Origin: DATKZH01 sp964475955
Lineage (GTDB): Bacteria; Planctomycetota; Planctomycetia; Pirellulales; Thermoguttaceae
Length of the DNA: 16,512 nucleotides
Direction: 5' to 3'
NCBI GenBank assembly: GCA_964475955.1
Contig: CAYYZY010000174.1
Location: 1-16,512 of the forward strand
In this document: positions 8,525 to 16,512 of the stretch, in pieces
How the letters are laid out: each line of letters opens with the position of its first letter
Numbering within the stretch: the first letter of the stretch is position 1
The notes under the pieces: model-generated
Seen by the model: only the letters and a program-made list of their open reading frames with translations
Databases searched by the model: none
What the model was told of the DNA's origin: nothing
Position numbers and translations under genes: made by a program

Positions 8525-11500
8525 TCACTCCTTGCCGAGCCGGTAGATGGTGAGCGATTCGATCTCCATCTCGGCCTGGTTGGAAAAGGGATCGAAGCGG
8601 AGCTTCTGGACGGGCTCGTCGTCGCCGATGCAGAACAGGTACGCGTTGACCCGGTCCGCCGGTTCGAGCCGCCGCTGATTCTGCTGCCCGGGGGTGAAAT
8701 TGCCGCTCGGCGACGCCCAGAAGAACTGGGCCGACGTGCCCTTCGCCGGGCGCGCCTTGACCTCGATCGCAAGCGGTCCGTCGAGCGGTTTCGGCAGTTC
8801 GAGGGCCAACTGCGGATCGGCGCCGGTTCCGACCAGAAACGCCTTGCCTTCCCGCGTGACGACTTCGAGGTTGTTCCGTTGCGACCATTTTGCCGCATCG
8901 GCCTCCTTGCGGAAGTCCCAGTGAAGCAGGCGCCGGGCCTCGGCCAAGTCGATCTTCTCGGGGTTGAGCGAGGTGTCGGCCGGCTTCGACGTCTTCAGGG
9001 CGACCTCGGCGGGCCGGACCGCGCCGGTCGACTCGAACCGATACCGCCCCGACGGCACGCGCAGCACCACGCGGTCGTCCTCTCGGCCCACCACCCGAAC
9101 GTGCGCCACGTCGTCGAGCGGCTTGCCCCCTTCGGTAACCCGGCTTGCCCCGGTGGCGGGGACGAACACGGTGGCCGTCGTGTTGGCGGGCACCTCGACG
9201 TCGAGCCGGAAGCGATCGCCCTCGAGCTTCCAGTTGCTCGCGATCTTGCCGCGGATCGAATCGTAGGAGGCCCGTACCCAGTGGATCGGTTCGTGCTCGG
9301 CGTTGCTGCCGGGCGAGGGGGGGCACGGCCTAAGGATGAGCCGCGAGTAGCCGGGCCCCTCGGTGTCGATGCCCGCCAGACGGCGGAACATCCACTCGCA
9401 GACCGCGCCGAAGGCGTAGTGCGAGAAGGAGTTCATCGCCGCGTTGTGCCGGCCGAAACCGTCCTCTTTGGTGTAGCTGTCCCACCGTTCCCAGATCGAG
9501 GTGGCCCCCTGGTCGATCTCATAGCCCCACGACGGGAATTCGTGGCTTTGCAGGAGGAACGTCGCCAGATCGTGGCGGCCCACCGAGGAGAGCACCGGCA
9601 GAAGCGGGCGCGTGCCGAGGAAGCCGGTGGCCATGCGCTGTCCGTTGGCGGCGATCTTGTCGGCCAGTTCCCGCCCGGCGGCTTCACGCAACGGGTTGGG
9701 GATCAGGTCGGCGAATAGCGCCAGGGCGTAGGCGGTCTGGGTGTCGACGGTGAGCGTGCCGTCGGCCCGTACGTACTTCTTCACGAACGCCCGCTTGATG
9801 TTGCCGAAAAGCTCCTCGTACTCGGCCGCCTCGCGCTCGCGCTGCGTGGCCCGGGCCATGTCGGCCATGAGCCGGGTGCTGTAGGCGAAGTAGATGGTGT
9901 CGATGTAGTCGAGCGGCGTCTTGGTTTGTTCCTGGGCGAGCCAGTCGCCCCAGTGGTTGCCATGGACGACACCGAGGAAGTCGCGGCTTGTGCGCCTGCG
10001 CCAGTCCATGAACCGGGTCATCGGCTCCCAGCAGCGGTCGATGATCCGCGTGTCGTCGTACACGCGATAGACGGTCCAGGGGCAGATGACCCCGGCGTCG
10101 GCCCAGGCGGTGCCGAAGTCCCAGCCGTGCTGGAACGGGAACGGCGCGTAGCCGGGGAAGGCGCCGCTGGGTCGCTGCGACTCCATCAATTCGCGGAGCC
10201 ACTTCGTGTAGAACGCGGCCGTGTCGGCGTTGAACGTGGCGCTGCGGATGTAGGCCTGGGCGTCGCCGGTCCAGCCCATGCGCTCATCGCGCTGGGGGCA
10301 GTCGGTGGGCAGGTCGATGAAGTTGGCCCGCTGCGTCCACACGATGTTCTCGAACAGCCGGTTGACCATCGGGTCGGAGCACTCGAAGCGGCTGGCCAGC
10401 GGCGTGTCGGAGTGCAGCACCAGGCCGGTGATCGCGTCCCGCGGGGGCGTGCCGGGGTAGCCGGTCACTTCGACGTACTGGAACCCGTGGAACGTGAAGC
10501 GCGGCGTGAAGGTCTCCCCGTCCGGGTCGCCGCGGAGCACGTAGTGGTCGTGCGCCCGGGCCTTGCGGAGGTTCTCGGTCATCAGGCGGCCGTCGGGGTG
10601 GAGCATCTCCCCGAAGCGGAGCCGCACGCGCGTGCCGGCAGGCCCCTTCACCTCCAGCCGCGCGATGCCCGCGAAGTTCTGGCCGAGGTTGAAGATATGT
10701 ACGCCTTCCTCCGGGGAGGTTATTTCAACCGGTTCGATTTCCTCGGTCGCCCGAACCGGCACGCCGGGAAAGGCTTGCAGCTCGGGGGGCCGGCGGAATC
10801 CCAGGTCGACCTCGCGGGGGTGTTTCTTGACCGGCTCGCCGGGCGGCGGGTTGCGATATTGGATGAATGTGGCCGGCACGCTGCCGTTCTGCTCGGCGAG
10901 GATCGCCGGGTCCCAGGCGCCGTCGTCGTAGCCGGGGCTGGCCCAGCCGGGCGTTTCGAGCCGGGCGTCGTACCACTCGCCCATCAGGAAATCGGCCTCG
11001 CGGACGGGGCCGCCGCCGAAGACCTTCCACGACGCATCGGTGGGGATCACGTCGCGCGAGCCGTCGGCGTATTCGATTTCCAACTGGGCCATGAAGGCGG
11101 GCGTCTTGCCGTAGGTGTAGCGCCCGATGCCTTCGGTGCCGATGCCGGTGAGCAGGCCGAAGCCGACGTAGCCGCTGTACCAGCCGTCGGCGACCCACGC
11201 CCCCACGGCGTTCTCACCCGTGCGGACCAGGTCGGTCACGTCGTACGTCTGGTAGTACGCGCGCCGGCGATAGTCGGTCCAGCCCGGGACGAAGTAGGCT
11301 TCGCCGACGCGGCGGCCGTTCAGGTGGATCTCGTAGATGCCCAGCGCGGTCGCGTAGATGGTCGCCCGGCGGATCTCCTTGCCGGAGGTGAACTCCCGGC
11401 GATACTGCCGTGCGGGGGGCAGGAACAGTTCTTCGGGATCTTCCCAGATGGGCGATTCGTCGCGGTAGCTGATGTAGCGGGCCTGCCAGTCGGACGGCTC

Positions 11501-11905
11501 CAGCAGGCCCATCGACCAGAGGGCCGGCTCCGACCACTCCGACGGCCTTCCGCCGCTGTCCCACGCGCGGACCTTCCAGTGGCACACCTCTCGCGAGGCC
11601 AGCTCCCCTCCGGCGTACTCGACGTTGACGGTCTCGCCGGTCTCGACCCTGCCGCTGTCCCAAAGGTCGCCGACGTCGCGGGCGAGCTTCTCCGCGCTTG
11701 TGGCGACGAGGATCTGGTAGGCCGTTTGCTTCTGGCCCCGCTCGCCGGAGGTGACGATCCAGCTCAGCCGGGGCGCCGCTTCGTCGATGCCCAGGGGATT
11801 AGCCCGATATTCGCAACGAAGCCGCTCCGGCGCGAGCTCGGCGTGGGCGGCGGCGTGCGCCGCGATACAGACGGCCAGGGTCGCTGGCAGGAGGATAGGT
11901 TTCAC
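8525..11905 (-). CDS. Secreted alpha-L-rhamnosidase (GH78) with extra C-terminal module
   Basis: This 1126-residue enzyme would cleave terminal alpha-L-rhamnose from glycans or glycosides. It starts at GTG 11905 after GGAG (complement of 11912-11915), 16 bp from the preceding stop. A Sec signal peptide covers about 1-22 ('AAHAAAHA'). Residues 30-140 look like the N-terminal fibronectin-like domain ('PRLSWIV...QTAYQI'). Residues 170-345 match the N-terminal rhamnosidase domain ('IHLNGRRVGEAYFVPGWTDY'), with a beta domain near 395-500. The (alpha/alpha)6 catalytic domain carries 'DCPQRDERMGWTGD', with the general acid in the D540/E541 pair, and 'TSIWERWDS' with E806 as likely general base. A C-terminal beta domain (about 870-960) follows. 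Residues ~990-1126 ('LLHWDFRKEAD', 'AQFFWAS', 'LRFDPF', 'IESLTIYRL') form an extra beta-rich module not needed for GH78 activity, perhaps for carbohydrate binding. It is the last gene of the permease operon. Confidence 0.95.
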   Translation of the reverse strand: MKPILLPATLAVCIAAHAAAHAELAPERLRCEYRANPLGIDEAAPRLSWIVTSGERGQKQTAYQILVATSAEKLARDVGDLWDSGRVETGETVNVEYAGGELASREVCHWKVRAWDSGGRPSEWSEPALWSMGLLEPSDWQARYISYRDESPIWEDPEELFLPPARQYRREFTSGKEIRRATIYATALGIYEIHLNGRRVGEAYFVPGWTDYRRRAYYQTYDVTDLVRTGENAVGAWVADGWYSGYVGFGLLTGIGTEGIGRYTYGKTPAFMAQLEIEYADGSRDVIPTDASWKVFGGGPVREADFLMGEWYDARLETPGWASPGYDDGAWDPAILAEQNGSVPATFIQYRNPPPGEPVKKHPREVDLGFRRPPELQAFPGVPVRATEEIEPVEITSPEEGVHIFNLGQNFAGIARLEVKGPAGTRVRLRFGEMLHPDGRLMTENLRKARAHDHYVLRGDPDGETFTPRFTFHGFQYVEVTGYPGTPPRDAITGLVLHSDTPLASRFECSDPMVNRLFENIVWTQRANFIDLPTDCPQRDERMGWTGDAQAYIRSATFNADTAAFYTKWLRELMESQRPSGAFPGYAPFPFQHGWDFGTAWADAGVICPWTVYRVYDDTRIIDRCWEPMTRFMDWRRRTSRDFLGVVHGNHWGDWLAQEQTKTPLDYIDTIYFAYSTRLMADMARATQREREAAEYEELFGNIKRAFVKKYVRADGTLTVDTQTAYALALFADLIPNPLREAAGRELADKIAANGQRMATGFLGTRPLLPVLSSVGRHDLATFLLQSHEFPSWGYEIDQGATSIWERWDSYTKEDGFGRHNAAMNSFSHYAFGAVCEWMFRRLAGIDTEGPGYSRLILRPCPPSPGSNAEHEPIHWVRASYDSIRGKIASNWKLEGDRFRLDVEVPANTTATVFVPATGASRVTEGGKPLDDVAHVRVVGREDDRVVLRVPSGRYRFESTGAVRPAEVALKTSKPADTSLNPEKIDLAEARRLLHWDFRKEADAAKWSQRNNLEVVTREGKAFLVGTGADPQLALELPKPLDGPLAIEVKARPAKGTSAQFFWASPSGNFTPGQQNQRRLEPADRVNAYLFCIGDDEPVQKLRFDPFSNQAEMEIESLTIYRLGKE

Positions 11906-11921
11906 GTTGGGCTCCGTCAGT

Positions 11922-12119
11922 TCAGGAGGTCGATTCGGCTTGTTCCGTCCTGCGCTGCATCCACCACGGCGTGACCGCGAACCACACGATCGTGGCGGCG
12001 AGCATCGCGGTCTTCACGGAGTCGAGGTCGATCGCGTCCGCGAGGAACAGGCAGGAGGGCAGCAGCGTCCCCGCCAGCGCCAGCCACGACAGAAGCTGGA
12101 GGATACGTCGAAGAACCAT
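11922..12119 (-). CDS. 65-residue two-helix membrane protein coupled to the permease
   Basis: This protein has two hydrophobic segments, about 8-27 ('LSWLALAGTLLPSCLFLADAI') and 36-53 ('TAMLAATIVWFAVTPWW'), with a charged C-terminal tail (MQRRTEQAESTS). The ATG sits one base after the permease TGA (TGACATG across 12117-12123), a layout typical of translational re-initiation and of proteins made in step with the upstream one. It ends 16 bp before the rhamnosidase GTG. It has no enzyme motifs. I do not recognise a named family. The position suggests a small accessory subunit of the NCS1-like permease, comparable in role to other mini-subunits of transporters. That is inference from position and topology only. 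Confidence 0.75.
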   Translation of the reverse strand: MVLRRILQLLSWLALAGTLLPSCLFLADAIDLDSVKTAMLAATIVWFAVTPWWMQRRTEQAESTS

Positions 12120-12120
12120 G

Positions 12121-13608
12121 TCAGTTCGCCTCCGCGGCGGTTCGGGGTAGATCGCGGCGTTGCAGGAAGAAGCTCAGCACGATGTACAGGATCGCCGCCA
12201 CGAACCAGCCGGGCAGCGAGACGAAGTAGACCTGAAACGGCCGGACGCCGCCAATCTCCAGTCCACTGAAGACCAGGGCGACGCAGGTGGCCAGCGTGAG
12301 GAACCACGTCCACCCGGCCGCCCAGTTGAACGACGTGCCGCTCTTCTCGGCGTAATTGCTCTGGAGGCCCAGCCGGCGGATGAGGTAGAAGTCGATGAAA
12401 ATCACCGCGCCCATGGGCATCAGCACCATGCCGTACAGGGCGACGAACCCCAGCAGCTTCATGGCGATGGCGGGGAACATGCCGGCCACCGTGGCGACGG
12501 CGCCGGTGGCCAGGGTGACCGTGAACCGCGACCGCTTCGGCACGATCGCCTGAAAGGCGAGCCCCGCGCGATAGATGGTGGGATTGGCGGTCGTCCAGCC
12601 GGCGATGATCACGCAAATCAGCCCGGCCAGGCCGCACGCGCGGTAGGCGAGCGGGCCGGGCAGGACGTCAGTATCCGTCGGGTCGAGGTGCAACTGGTAG
12701 GCGTACAACAGCGACGCCGAGATCCACGCCATGAAGTGCCCCACGTACATGCCCGCGCCCGAGGCGACGGCGTACCAACTCTTGCGCGCGAAGCGGAGCA
12801 CGGTGAGGTCGCTCATGCCGACGTGCATGGCCATGTTGCAGAACCAGGCGAAGAACGTCACGTGCCAGAGGGTGAACTTCACCTGGTTCTCCAAGGGCTC
12901 GCCGCCTTGCCAGATGTGCGTCGACGCCAACCGCCAAAGGTCGCCCGCCGAACGGATCTCCGAACCGGTCACCACAATGAACTGCCGCAGGGCCACGACG
13001 CCGAACGCCAGGAACACGAGCACCATCCACGGGGCGGCGATGTTGGCCACCCGGGCGACCATGTTGTAGCCGCAGGCGGCCACGATCGAAATCACGGCCC
13101 CCACGCCCAGCACGGCGAGCACCCATCCGAGGCTGTTGGGATAGAGGTCGCCGAGCCCGGGCATCGGGAACTCGATCCACACGCCCACGGCCGTGGCCGA
13201 GACCGTGATCATCGCGCCCGCCAGAAAGCAGAACATCACGCCGTTGGCCAGGTTGTAGAGCGTGACCAGGTTCCGCCCGCAGATCTTCTCCAGTTGGTAG
13301 TAGAGGGTCAGCCGGGCGCGCGTGGCGATCGGCGCGGTCAGGAACATCCAGCTCAACACGGCGAGCAGGTTGCCCAGCAGGAGGCCCACGATGAGATCGA
13401 AGGCGCTCACGCCGGCCGCCACGAACAGGGGCCCGATCATCAGCTCCGTGCCGGCACAGTGCTCGCCCGCGTACATGCCGACGAAGCTCTTGAACCCGAG
13501 CCGCGCCCTTGGGGGCACGGGCTCGCGTTCGAACTCGCCGTCGGCGTGCACCAATTCCTCGTCGGCCTGGCCCGAAAGGCCGCCTTCGGAAGCTGCGTCT
13601 TCGCTCAT
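12121..13608 (-). CDS. NCS1-family (cytosine permease/CodB-like) transporter
   Basis: This 495-residue inner-membrane protein has about 12 hydrophobic segments. It belongs with nucleobase/cation symporters: 'SFVGMYAGEHCAGTELMIGPLFV' (41-63) resembles the family's first unwound helix, and 'GWTTANPTIYRAGLAF' (337-352) closely resembles CodB's TM8 region, where Asn-rich residues contact the base. 'VIFIDFYLIRR' (402-412) also fits. The N-terminal 30 residues are acidic and probably cytoplasmic. I chose ATG 13608 over the ATG five codons upstream because GGGAG (complement of 13617-13621) is 8 bases from it; the earlier ATG has no such site. It heads a three-gene operon with a small membrane protein and an alpha-L-rhamnosidase. 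That company is unexpected for a nucleobase carrier, so the real substrate may be a sugar, a glycoside aglycone or another heterocycle. Confidence 0.88.
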   Translation of the reverse strand: MSEDAASEGGLSGQADEELVHADGEFEREPVPPRARLGFKSFVGMYAGEHCAGTELMIGPLFVAAGVSAFDLIVGLLLGNLLAVLSWMFLTAPIATRARLTLYYQLEKICGRNLVTLYNLANGVMFCFLAGAMITVSATAVGVWIEFPMPGLGDLYPNSLGWVLAVLGVGAVISIVAACGYNMVARVANIAAPWMVLVFLAFGVVALRQFIVVTGSEIRSAGDLWRLASTHIWQGGEPLENQVKFTLWHVTFFAWFCNMAMHVGMSDLTVLRFARKSWYAVASGAGMYVGHFMAWISASLLYAYQLHLDPTDTDVLPGPLAYRACGLAGLICVIIAGWTTANPTIYRAGLAFQAIVPKRSRFTVTLATGAVATVAGMFPAIAMKLLGFVALYGMVLMPMGAVIFIDFYLIRRLGLQSNYAEKSGTSFNWAAGWTWFLTLATCVALVFSGLEIGGVRPFQVYFVSLPGWFVAAILYIVLSFFLQRRDLPRTAAEAN

Positions 13609-13616
13609 GTTCGATT

Positions 13617-13621
13617 CTCCC
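13617..13621 (-). promoter_or_regulatory. Ribosome binding site that sets the permease start
   Basis: GGGAG on the minus strand lies 8 bases before ATG 13608. It overlaps the first codons that would follow the alternative ATG at 13623, which itself has no purine-rich site upstream. This favours the shorter protein. Confidence 0.65.
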
Positions 13622-13650
13622 ATGGCGGGATTCTGCCAGTTCAGGCCCCG

Positions 13651-13659
13651 AGTATACCA
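13651..13659 (-). promoter_or_regulatory. Extended -10 promoter for the permease-rhamnosidase operon
   Basis: The minus strand reads TGGTATACT, an extended -10 (TGnTATACT) one base off the consensus TATAAT. The -35 region about 17 bases upstream (CTCCAC) is poor, as is usual for extended -10 promoters. Transcription would start near 13644, leaving a ~36-nt leader before ATG 13608. Confidence 0.5.
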
Positions 13660-13788
13660 GAAAGCGTGCCGGCGTGGAGTGTGGCCGGGCCCCTGCGGTT
13701 TTCCTGTGGCGATTCACGCGGAGACCGAGCCGAAGCTGACGAGGCCGTCGGAGAGAGCCTGCGGTTCCCGCGTTCACCGCGCGGCGGC

Positions 13789-14604
13789 CTACTCGAAGTA
13801 CTCGATGCCCTCCAGCGCGTCGCGCGCCCGGGCGCGGAAGCGCATCTGGCCGTCTTTCAGCTCCATCGCCTTCTGGTAGTGCGCCTTGGCCTCGTCGGTC
13901 CGGCCGAGGCCCTCGTCGATCTTGCCCATTTCATACCAGGCCTGGGAAAGGTACCGCGCACGCTCCTCGGCCTTCTTGAACGGGAGCTTTTCGAGCATGG
14001 CGTACCAGGCGATCGCCTCCTCCCGGCGTCCTCTCGCCATGGCCTCGCGGGCGCACTTCCTCAGCGTGTTGAACCGTTCGCGCCCGTGGAGGTCGGCGTT
14101 CATCAGGGCGTCGACGATCAGCTTGCGGCCGCGCGACCGGTCGCGCATCTCGAAGAAGACCATCTCGGCCTCCGGCAGAATGCGCTGCGTTCGCTGCCGC
14201 GGGTCGGCCTCGGCGATCGCGTCGTACTGGCCCAGGGCCTTCTCATAGTCGCCCATCGCCCGGTAGGTCAGCGCCCTTTCGAGTCGCGCGGGCACCTTCC
14301 AGTAGTCGGTCTCCGCCATTTCGAACAGCTTGTCGCAGAAGCGGAACGACCTTTCGTAATCGAGGAAGTCCTCGCGCGCCAGGCGCGCGGCGAAACGCAG
14401 CCCGTTCCTCCCCTGCCAACTGATCTCTTCCCCGGCCGCGCGCGCCCGGTCGATCTCGGCGACCGCCTCCTCGACCTTGGCCATCGCCTCGCTTTTGCGA
14501 TTGCTGCGCGAAAGCCGCTCGGCCTCTTCGAACAGGTCGGCGGCTTCGTCGCCCGCGGCCACCAGCGCGAGGGAACCCCATACCAGAAGACTTCGAGCAA
14601 TCAT
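13789..14604 (-). CDS. Secreted TPR-like repeat protein
   Basis: This 271-residue, helix-rich protein starts with a signal-peptide-like segment (1-18, 'MIARSLLVWGSLALVAAG'), so it probably acts in the periplasm. TPR-type helix pairs are visible at about 106-135 ('ARLERALTYRAMGDYEKALGQYDAIAEADP') read as consecutive A and B helices, and at 217-250 ('RYLSQAWYEMGKIDEGLG' then 'RTDEAKAHYQKAMELK'). Further degenerate helices lie between. No catalytic motif is present. TPR arrays serve as protein-binding scaffolds. The ribosome site is weak (GAGGAC about 11 bases upstream). It follows the GH-A enzyme gene by 67 bp on the same strand, and a GCGCC/GGCGC hairpin (14630-14643) lies in that gap. Co-transcription with the GH-A gene is plausible. 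Specific function is unknown. Confidence 0.75.
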   Translation of the reverse strand: MIARSLLVWGSLALVAAGDEAADLFEEAERLSRSNRKSEAMAKVEEAVAEIDRARAAGEEISWQGRNGLRFAARLAREDFLDYERSFRFCDKLFEMAETDYWKVPARLERALTYRAMGDYEKALGQYDAIAEADPRQRTQRILPEAEMVFFEMRDRSRGRKLIVDALMNADLHGRERFNTLRKCAREAMARGRREEAIAWYAMLEKLPFKKAEERARYLSQAWYEMGKIDEGLGRTDEAKAHYQKAMELKDGQMRFRARARDALEGIEYFE

Positions 14605-14671
14605 CGGAATGTCCGTCCTCGTTCGGGGAGCGCCCTGCGGCGCGATGGTCGTTTCCGCGTTCGCGTACGAC

Positions 14672-16512
14672 TCACTCGGCGCTGACGATCGTGTACAGCG
14701 TACTGGCAGGAAGCGTGACGCGCAGGCGCTCGCCGCGCCGCCGGACCGCCACGTCGGCCTCCATCGGTTGGCCGTTGACGTCGAGCGCCGTCGCCTTGCG
14801 AAGCGACCGGTTGGCCAGGACGATCTCGGCGTCCGTGTTCTCGACCAGCACCGGCGCGTCGCCTTTGCGCAGGATCTGGAAGCCGTCGTGGAGCTCCCCG
14901 CCCGCCTCGACCGACCGCTCGCGCGCGATCCAGCCGGAGGGCCGGGCCACGGTGCCTGCCTGGACGAGGATCTCCCGCGATTCGGCCAGCGGCCGGTCGT
15001 CGAGCGGCACGACCACGAGCGACCCGTAGGCGTTGCGCGAACGAATCGTCACGTCGCCCAGCGCGATCTCCGGCTCCTCGGCGAGGAAGCCGGCCGCCCC
15101 CTGGCACTTGGGTGCATTCACCGTATAGATGCCCTTGCCGTAGTCGGTGCGGATTTGGCCCGTCACGCTGGTCAGGATCTTGTTCTCCTTGTCGATCAGT
15201 TCGCCGAGCTTGGGCGAGACGCGGTTGTCGGCCGCGCTGCCGCCGTAGCGCACGTGGACGGGCCCCACGCAGAGGGCGAGCGGGTCGACCGGCGTGGAGA
15301 CGGCCGATTCGACGGGCATCTCGCCCTTGTCGCGGTTTGGATCGTAGACGGCCGTCTCGGCCACCAGCGGCACCCGCTGCCGCCAGATATCCTCCAGGCT
15401 GCGTTCCTCGTACACCACCGGCGATTCCGCCTCGGCGATGTAGCCTTTGCGGAAGGCCAGGGCGGTCGCCGGGAACTGGCCCATCTGCATGGGCGTGTTG
15501 TAGGCCCACTTGCCGTCGAACGCCGCCCACTCCTCGCCGCCCGAGGCGAACCAGTAGAACGAATCGACCCCGGTCAGCGACAGTTGGCCGGCCACCATCA
15601 GCGGGCCCTCGGCGGCGTAGAGGTTCGGCGGTACCCAGAGACTCTCGAAAATCATCATGGGGTGCCCCACGGGCTGCTTCAGGTTCATGGGCCAGAAGTA
15701 GGGCCGCTTGAGCGCCGACCAGTTGGTGTAGACCTGCTGCGTGAGGATCTGCCAGCCGGTGTTGATGCCGGCGTGCAGCGACGCGTAGTAGGCGTTCTTG
15801 CCGATCACTTGGTTGGCCGTGTAGGAGTAGCGCTCGGCGTCGTCGCACAGCACGGGATCGACCGTCTTCCAGTTGCCCGCGTTGATGATCTGCTTGCAGC
15901 CCAATTCCTCGCGCAGGTACTCCTCCATGTCGGCGTTGAACGTGCGCATCAGCTCGGTGTAGAACTCGAGCTGGTCGTTCATGCGGTTGCGGGTGGGTTC
16001 GTCCCAGCGCGCGGCGCGGTCGCGGGCGTCCATGGAGAAGAACCACATCTGCATCAGGCCGGCGGTCCCCTTTTCGACGCTGTCCTCGCCGCGCATGTCC
16101 CAGGCTTCTTCGTAAGTGCGGTAGCGCTGGAACGCCTTTTCCAGCGAGCCGTACTTCTTCTTCAGGAAGTCGCCGAACATCTTCACGAGCTGCTCGCGCG
16201 GCTTCCCCTTGATCTGCGATTCCGTGTAGAACAGCAGCGAATCCTCGTTCTGGAGCTGGATGACGGCCACCGCCGGGTCGTCTTTCAGCGGGATGCCCGT
16301 GTACGGGTTCGTCTCGGTGTAGAGCCGGCGGAGCCACCGCTTGTACATCTGTTGGACCGGCTCGTAGAAGAAGACGAGCCCGGTCAGGCTGCCCCCTTCG
16401 AAGCCGAGGTCCCACCCCTGCTCGTTATCGGTGTGCGAGCCCCAGTAGGGGCTGAGCGTCGAGTAGATGCCCTCCTCCTTGAACGCGGCCACCATATACC
16501 AGGCGCCGTGCA
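14672..16512 (-). CDS. Glycoside hydrolase of clan GH-A, N-terminus beyond the window
   Basis: At least 612 residues are visible; the frame stays open to the right edge (HGAWY precedes the first internal Met at 16495), so the true start and any signal peptide lie outside. Clan GH-A barrel features are present: 'YSTLSPYWGSH' on an early strand, 'VIQLQNEDSLLF' with the Asn-Glu pair that carries the acid/base Glu (codon 16244-16246), and 'MMIFESLWVPPNLYAAEGP' with the likely nucleophile Glu (codon 15644-15646). The two Glu lie 200 residues apart, which suits a retaining mechanism. Trp/Tyr-rich loops ('DSFYWFASGGEEWAAF') suit sugar binding. The last ~230 residues look like beta-sandwich domains ('ALGDVTIRSRNAYGSLVVVPLDD'). 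I cannot name the GH family; beta-galactosidase-like or GH5-like enzymes are possible. With the sulfatase and rhamnosidase nearby it points to polysaccharide breakdown. Confidence 0.82.
   Translation of the reverse strand, partial: HGAWYMVAAFKEEGIYSTLSPYWGSHTDNEQGWDLGFEGGSLTGLVFFYEPVQQMYKRWLRRLYTETNPYTGIPLKDDPAVAVIQLQNEDSLLFYTESQIKGKPREQLVKMFGDFLKKKYGSLEKAFQRYRTYEEAWDMRGEDSVEKGTAGLMQMWFFSMDARDRAARWDEPTRNRMNDQLEFYTELMRTFNADMEEYLREELGCKQIINAGNWKTVDPVLCDDAERYSYTANQVIGKNAYYASLHAGINTGWQILTQQVYTNWSALKRPYFWPMNLKQPVGHPMMIFESLWVPPNLYAAEGPLMVAGQLSLTGVDSFYWFASGGEEWAAFDGKWAYNTPMQMGQFPATALAFRKGYIAEAESPVVYEERSLEDIWRQRVPLVAETAVYDPNRDKGEMPVESAVSTPVDPLALCVGPVHVRYGGSAADNRVSPKLGELIDKENKILTSVTGQIRTDYGKGIYTVNAPKCQGAAGFLAEEPEIALGDVTIRSRNAYGSLVVVPLDDRPLAESREILVQAGTVARPSGWIARERSVEAGGELHDGFQILRKGDAPVLVENTDAEIVLANRSLRKATALDVNGQPMEADVAVRRRGERLRVTLPASTLYTIVSAE

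Noticed and set aside
9926..11974. 682-codon plus-strand open frame opposite the rhamnosidase
   Set aside because: Shadow of the GH78 gene, whose motifs are unambiguous.
13609..13623. Alternative permease start at ATG 13623
   Set aside because: No purine-rich site precedes it, whereas GGGAG stands 8 bases before ATG 13608.
12160..14685. 841-codon plus-strand open frame across the permease and TPR genes
   Set aside because: It spans two real genes and the gap between them on the other strand and shows no recognisable domain.

Overview
The window looks like part of a GC-rich chromosome from a planctomycete, most likely of the Pirellulales type. This is inferred from content, not from a database match. 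The signs are a formylglycine-type sulfatase, a large secreted alpha-L-rhamnosidase, a second secreted-type glycoside hydrolase, a Tat-exported aldo/keto reductase, a short PilZ-like protein carrying an 'RIAPYDG' motif, and intergenic DNA full of short palindromic repeats. The high GC content opens very long shadow reading frames opposite nearly every gene. Ten genes are supported, two of them cut by the window edges.

Left part (1-4690). The last codons of a probable RND periplasmic adaptor (His-rich tail) are followed, after a repeat-containing gap, by a CzcA/CusA-like RND permease. Both read rightwards and are probably one efflux operon. A Tat-signal aldo/keto reductase reads towards the permease, with only 13 bp between the two stop codons.

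Middle (4691-8524). A 612-bp non-coding region holds several inverted repeats. One is a 145-bp unit with 21-bp ends, and its core matches, in inverted orientation, a repeat upstream of the RND gene. Next come a secreted sulfatase with an unusual C-H-S-S-R active-site core and a class I glutamine amidotransferase-like protein, both rightward. A PilZ-like gene reads leftward, followed by a 309-bp gap with one more palindromic repeat.

Right part (8525-16512), all leftward. A compact operon encodes an NCS1/CodB-like permease, a 65-residue two-helix membrane protein starting one base after the permease stop, and a secreted GH78 alpha-L-rhamnosidase with an additional C-terminal beta-type module. 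A good extended -10 promoter lies just before the permease. Upstream of it are a secreted TPR-type repeat protein and a clan GH-A glycoside hydrolase cut by the right edge.

Taken together, the sulfatase, rhamnosidase and GH-A enzyme fit degradation of a sulfated, rhamnose-containing polysaccharide outside the cytoplasm. The NCS1-like permease and its small partner may import a product or aglycone of the rhamnosidase; that is inference. No CRISPR array, tRNA, rRNA, transposase gene or phage gene was seen. The best candidates for something undescribed are the permease/mini-membrane-protein/rhamnosidase operon and the nested palindromic repeat family.
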